From positions 259,347-269,557 of the forward strand of contig MU069861.1 of NCBI GenBank assembly GCA_002284615.2: 10,211 nucleotides of DNA, written 5' to 3'. The position numbers were made by a program, and so were the translations under genes. This stretch comes from Dunaliella salina. Its lineage: Eukaryota; Chlorophyta; Chlorophyceae; Chlamydomonadales; Dunaliellaceae. Each line of letters opens with the position of its first letter. The first letter of the stretch is position 1. The notes beneath the pieces are model-generated. The model ran no database searches, was not told the DNA's origin, and saw nothing but the letters and a program-made list of their open reading frames with translations. Shown in pieces: positions 7,136 through 10,211 of this stretch.

Positions 7136-7200
7136 GAGAAAAGAAAAGAGAAGACTACGCAGTCCAAGTCTGGCCGCGTGCATTAAGGAAAGGTTACCTG
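7136..7200 (+). repeat. Right copy of diverged direct repeat flanking the minus-strand retroelement
   Basis: This is the partner of 5962-6021. It lies directly between the two retroelement remnants. The pair could be an unusually long, aged target-site duplication or two copies of an older dispersed repeat. Confidence 0.45.
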
Positions 7201-7985
7201 CCTGAATGACAGGGCCCCACCACACAGACCAAGAGGAAGAGGCTGCTGAAAAGAGAGTTCCGGCAGTGTTAAAGACAGGGTCAATATTTTGGCGCCACAT
7301 GTTGCTCGCTTCTTTGCTGCCATGATGGAGAAGGATGAAAATCCTGCTTGTTGGAAAGCGGCAGAGCTTATTCCCCTGCATAAGAAGGGCTCTATGCTGG
7401 GCCCAGCAAATTATCGCATGCTTGCTGTGAGCGACGTCATGTACAGAATGTACGTGAATGTAGTTAGTGATGTTGATGTTACAAGGTGGTGCAGGGAAAA
7501 CAACAAAATCCCAGATACACAATACAGTTGTTATCCAGGCCATAACATCCTGCAGCCTACATTTATTTCGCATCACCTACAGCATGCAGCACAGATTGAA
7601 CGCCCTCCGGAGGATCCTTCATCGCCGAGGTTGTATGCAGAACCTGAATTCAAAGCAAGCTTACGATACAATAGCCAGAAAAGCTCTGTGAGCTCATCTT
7701 TAAAACGTTTGCATGCCGACTTGCTTGCTGGCTATCCTGAAAAACATCTATGACAATGACGAGTATGTTTTGGTGGATGGATACAAGCAAGTGCATGTGC
7801 ACATACAGGGTCAAACAAGGCTGCCCTTTGCCTCCCCTGCTATTCTCACTTTACATCAATGATGTTTGCTGGACAGGCAATGTGAAAGGTGCAATGACTG
7901 GTGCAAGGGATCTTCAAGTGACTCATATGTTGTGTGCGGATGGCCTTTGCCTCACTGCCAATCTATCATGCGCAGATCATGTTCT

Positions 7986-8164
7986 GTAAGATGTACTGAC
8001 TTGGCGACACGAATCACTTAGTAGATATATATTCTCAACATAAACTTTAGGTTCAAGGGAAATCATCAGCCAAAAACCCCTGTAACAACCTAACTAATTG
8101 GTCACCAACAGTGAAATTGACACAACACCAAATGAGCATGTCAAATCATCCCAATGAGCTTCAG
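7986..8164 (+). other. Unmatched interruption inside the RT pseudogene
   Basis: Between LCLTAN and LQCMLDRLHGYAQRKG, which are nearly adjacent in intact relatives, lie about 180 bases with no reverse transcriptase similarity. It starts GTAAG (7986) and ends TTCAG (8164), like an intron, but the splice phases do not restore the frame. It could equally be a small insertion. Confidence 0.4.
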
Positions 8165-8438
8165 TGCATGCTGGATAGGTTACATGGGTATGCACAGAGG
8201 AAAGGATGAGCCATCAAAATGTCAAAGTCCGAGGTTGTGCATTTATGTATGGAAAAAGATGATGATCCCGTTTTTACGCTAGGTGGAGCACAGCTTGTGC
8301 GCACTTATTCAAGTATCTGGGTATGCTTTTACAAAACAAACCAATCTCCTTGCCTCTTCTGAGCATGTGTGCACTCTTTTGGCTGGATGTCTTCATGTTA
8401 GGCAACTTGTAGGTGACTATAAGTTAACGGATAGTCCT

Positions 8439-8470
8439 CATGGAGCTGGGCAAGCCATCTCAGCTCCATG
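8439..8470. repeat. Inverted repeat, 10-bp arms, 12-base loop
   Basis: CATGGAGCTG (8439-8448) and CAGCTCCATG (8461-8470) are exact reverse complements. It lies inside the decayed retroelement and has no evident function. Confidence 0.8.
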
Positions 8471-9333
8471 GAATTAAGGGACTCCACCAAGCTGGTCTGT
8501 GCTGCAGGAATGCGGGTTTGAAGCACTGCAATTCTATTGATTTCAAGCTGCTATCAGATTTTATAATGCCTCCCTCGCCTGCAACAGCATAACGTTACGC
8601 AAGGTGGAGCGGATATTGACATGAGTAGTAGCCTTTCTCAGAAGTGCTGGGCATGATGCATCATAGTTCATGTCTGCCTCTGAGGGATCGGACAGACGCA
8701 ACTGCTTTACACAATGTCTTTACTCAGACCAGCCTATTGGGAAAAAGGACTTTGTGGTTAATTGGTTTATGGAAGAGGAAAATAGGAGTTTAAGGCCAAC
8801 TTAGGATCAGGCTGAAGATGGTGATCATTTGAACAAGTTAGCCAAGTACCACAACTAGGTAGCACTTCCCTTCAGGCACAATTCTGCTGTTGGCAAACCT
8901 CTCCATACTCCTAGGTATTTATATCTGGACTTGGGTGGGCATCTGCAGAGATAAACATTGCATGCTTCCGATTGCAAGCCCACAAACTTCAAGTTGAAAC
9001 TTCTTATTGGGATGGACATGCACCTCAATGTGATCTATGTTCTCAGAACAATGGCAGGACGAAAAAAATGTTGTTTTCCTCTGCTCTTGCAACTTCCCGT
9101 GTTGTCTTAGAAGAAAGTATACACATCTTATTACTGCCTTCCCTGCACATAGAGTTTTGTTAGATACTTCAGGCTCTTTACATTTTTCTGATGCTCGTTC
9201 TCGAAATGTATTTCAATTTGTCCAAAACCGAGATACTGAGACTTATCTGCAAACTTATGGGTTTCTTTCAACACACCGAGCAGCCAAACTATCTGGCTGG
9301 AGATTCTCATGTTCCCTTGTAAACCTTGGCTAA

Positions 9334-10122
9334 GCCTTGATCCAGCAAAGAGAGCAGCATGGCAGCTGACATGGCCGGGGCTTTAGACCTTCACCAAGTG
9401 CCCAAAGTCTGACACAAACGCTGTGCACAATAGCTGTTGTCCTTCTCCAGAGGGAAGGAGAGGAAAGGGAAGGGAAAGGGAAGGTAAGGGTTCCTCGCCA
9501 CATCTGCCTGAGCAGCTGTGCGGATGCCAGGACCACCTTCGACTTTGAAAGTTCCCACCAGGGGGCACCACTGCACCAAGCAGGACCCTCAATCCCCATA
9601 TTTCCGGGGACGAAAGTTGTATTATTTTTTACATGTAAAGAACCATCTAATTCTAATACACCTTCAAGAAATAAATTATTTAAAGCGTGTACATCATTAC
9701 CTATTGTAATACCCCAAGCAAGGCAAGGAGAGGCAAGGGTTGCATGAGCCTGCCTGTGGGGCCAATTTAGTTGAAGTAAAGAAATGTGTCTGTAACAAGT
9801 CCAGACACGTAAGCAGCGCTTGAAGCTCAGTCACAGTATGTCAGCTATGTATACAAAAACTGTCCTCCCCAGGGCACTCCATGAAGTGGTGATCACCAGA
9901 TCCGGAAAGGCGCACCGCCCCTTTCTAACATTTGTGGTGAAGGGGAGAACAGCTCTTAGGAGGCATTGTTTCTTCTTCCTTCAAGATAGATGCAGGGGGA
10001 GCTTTCCTACTTAGAATTTTTTTCCTTTCAATTCATCACTTCAATGCTGCTCTTTCTTTTGGTCTGAATTGGTGTGGCTCACTCTCAACTTGAGTGCTGA
10101 CTGTTGTGTCTTCTCTCAATGC
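9334..10122. other. Non-coding flank, no supportable gene
   Basis: Short frames on both strands lack recognisable motifs. The segment just after the retroelement may include its 3' untranslated end. A purine-rich patch (9451-9490) and a smaller AAGGCAAGG patch (9718-9740) are present. The last 120 bases are T/C-rich and lead into the terminal microsatellite. Confidence 0.5.
9467..9490 (+). repeat. GGGAA-rich tract with G-quadruplex pattern
   Basis: Four GGG runs at 9467, 9472, 9478 and 9488 are separated by loops of two, three and seven bases, matching the usual G3 N1-7 pattern. Confidence 0.75.
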
Positions 10123-10211
10123 CCTCTCCTCTCCTCTCCTCTCCTCTCCTCTCCTCTCCTCTCCTCTCCTCTCCTCTCCTCTCCTCTCCTCTCCTCTCCT
10201 CTCCTCTCCTC
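10123..10211. repeat. (CTCCT)n pentanucleotide microsatellite, cut by window edge
   Basis: Nearly 18 perfect copies run to the last base and probably beyond. The plus strand is all pyrimidine, with mirror symmetry. Confidence 0.97.

Larger units (their letters stand above)
7265..9333 (+). pseudogene. LINE-like reverse transcriptase pseudogene
   Basis: Fragments of a non-LTR retrotransposon polyprotein occur in the expected order but in shifting frames. They include LIPLHKKGS and NYRMLAVSDVMYR (7360-7460), KIPDTQ and CYPGHN (near 7505-7545), KQAYDTIARKAL (7656-7691), VKQGCPLPPLLFSLYIND (7810-7863), and HMLCADGLCLTAN in place of the catalytic YADD box (CADG at 7933-7944). KSEVVHL and FKYLGM (8220-8330), ECGFEALQFY and RFYNASL (8510-8580), PRYLYLDL (8910-8935) and CDLC (near 9030) follow. 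Tryptophan-like positions have become TGA at about 7690 and 8538, and a TGA follows RKG near 8207. Frameshifts occur near 7650, 7700, 7808 and 8308. The 5' part, including any endonuclease, is absent. The element is inactive. The clade is unresolved. Confidence 0.85.

Noticed and set aside
7130..7576. 148-codon minus-strand frame over the start of the RT pseudogene
   Set aside because: It is antisense to recognisable RT blocks in the plus strand and has no motif of its own.
9330..9599. Minus-strand frame after the RT pseudogene
   Set aside because: Low-complexity and derived from a GGGAA-rich tract; no domain, no start context. It is more likely element 3' flank.

Overview
The window looks like nuclear DNA of a eukaryote, most likely a chlorophycean green alga of the Chlamydomonadales. 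The reasons are a very long low-complexity coding region rich in Pro, Ser, Gln, Ala and His, pyrimidine-rich splice acceptors, a TGTAA-type polyadenylation signal, an intron built from minisatellites, and decayed non-LTR retrotransposons of a kind I associate with these algae. No bacterial operon, CRISPR array, rRNA or tRNA was seen. The taxonomic call rests on style and remembered family resemblance, not on a database match.

Positions 1-4750 are best explained as the 3' part of one plus-strand gene. A (CA)n tract and a good splice acceptor ending at 82 lead into exon A (83-1274), which is open from its first codon. It encodes a His/Gln-rich stretch, four copies of a 31-residue repeat, a proline-rich tract and Ser/Pro/Ala repeats. 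The proposed donor is AG|GTGCGA at 1274/1275. The proposed 1976-bp intron is filled by three unrelated tandem arrays: a roughly 90-110 bp minisatellite, an 18-bp G-rich minisatellite and a 31-bp repeat. A near-perfect hairpin follows. Exon B (3251-4275) begins after a polypyrimidine tract and CAG. It is in compatible phase with exon A and encodes a Gln/Ser/Pro-rich, acidic C-terminus. A 3' UTR with TGTAA at 4729 follows. The joined partial protein would have 738 residues. I do not recognise its family.

The exon A/intron boundary is the most interesting place. A 128-bp tandem duplication contains the splice junction, and the minisatellite behind it carries degenerate versions of the same junction. 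The intron seems to have grown outward from its own 5' splice site.

Positions 4750-6060 have no gene I can support, only small unassigned reading frames and repeats. Positions 6103-7130 (minus strand) hold the C-terminal part of a dead LINE-like element, with a zinc knuckle and a PD-(D/E)XK-like segment. Positions 7265-9333 (plus strand) hold a second dead LINE-like element with reverse transcriptase and a C-terminal zinc-finger-like region. The two lie head to head. The remainder is non-coding, with a G-rich patch near 9470, and ends in a (CTCCT)n microsatellite that runs off the window.
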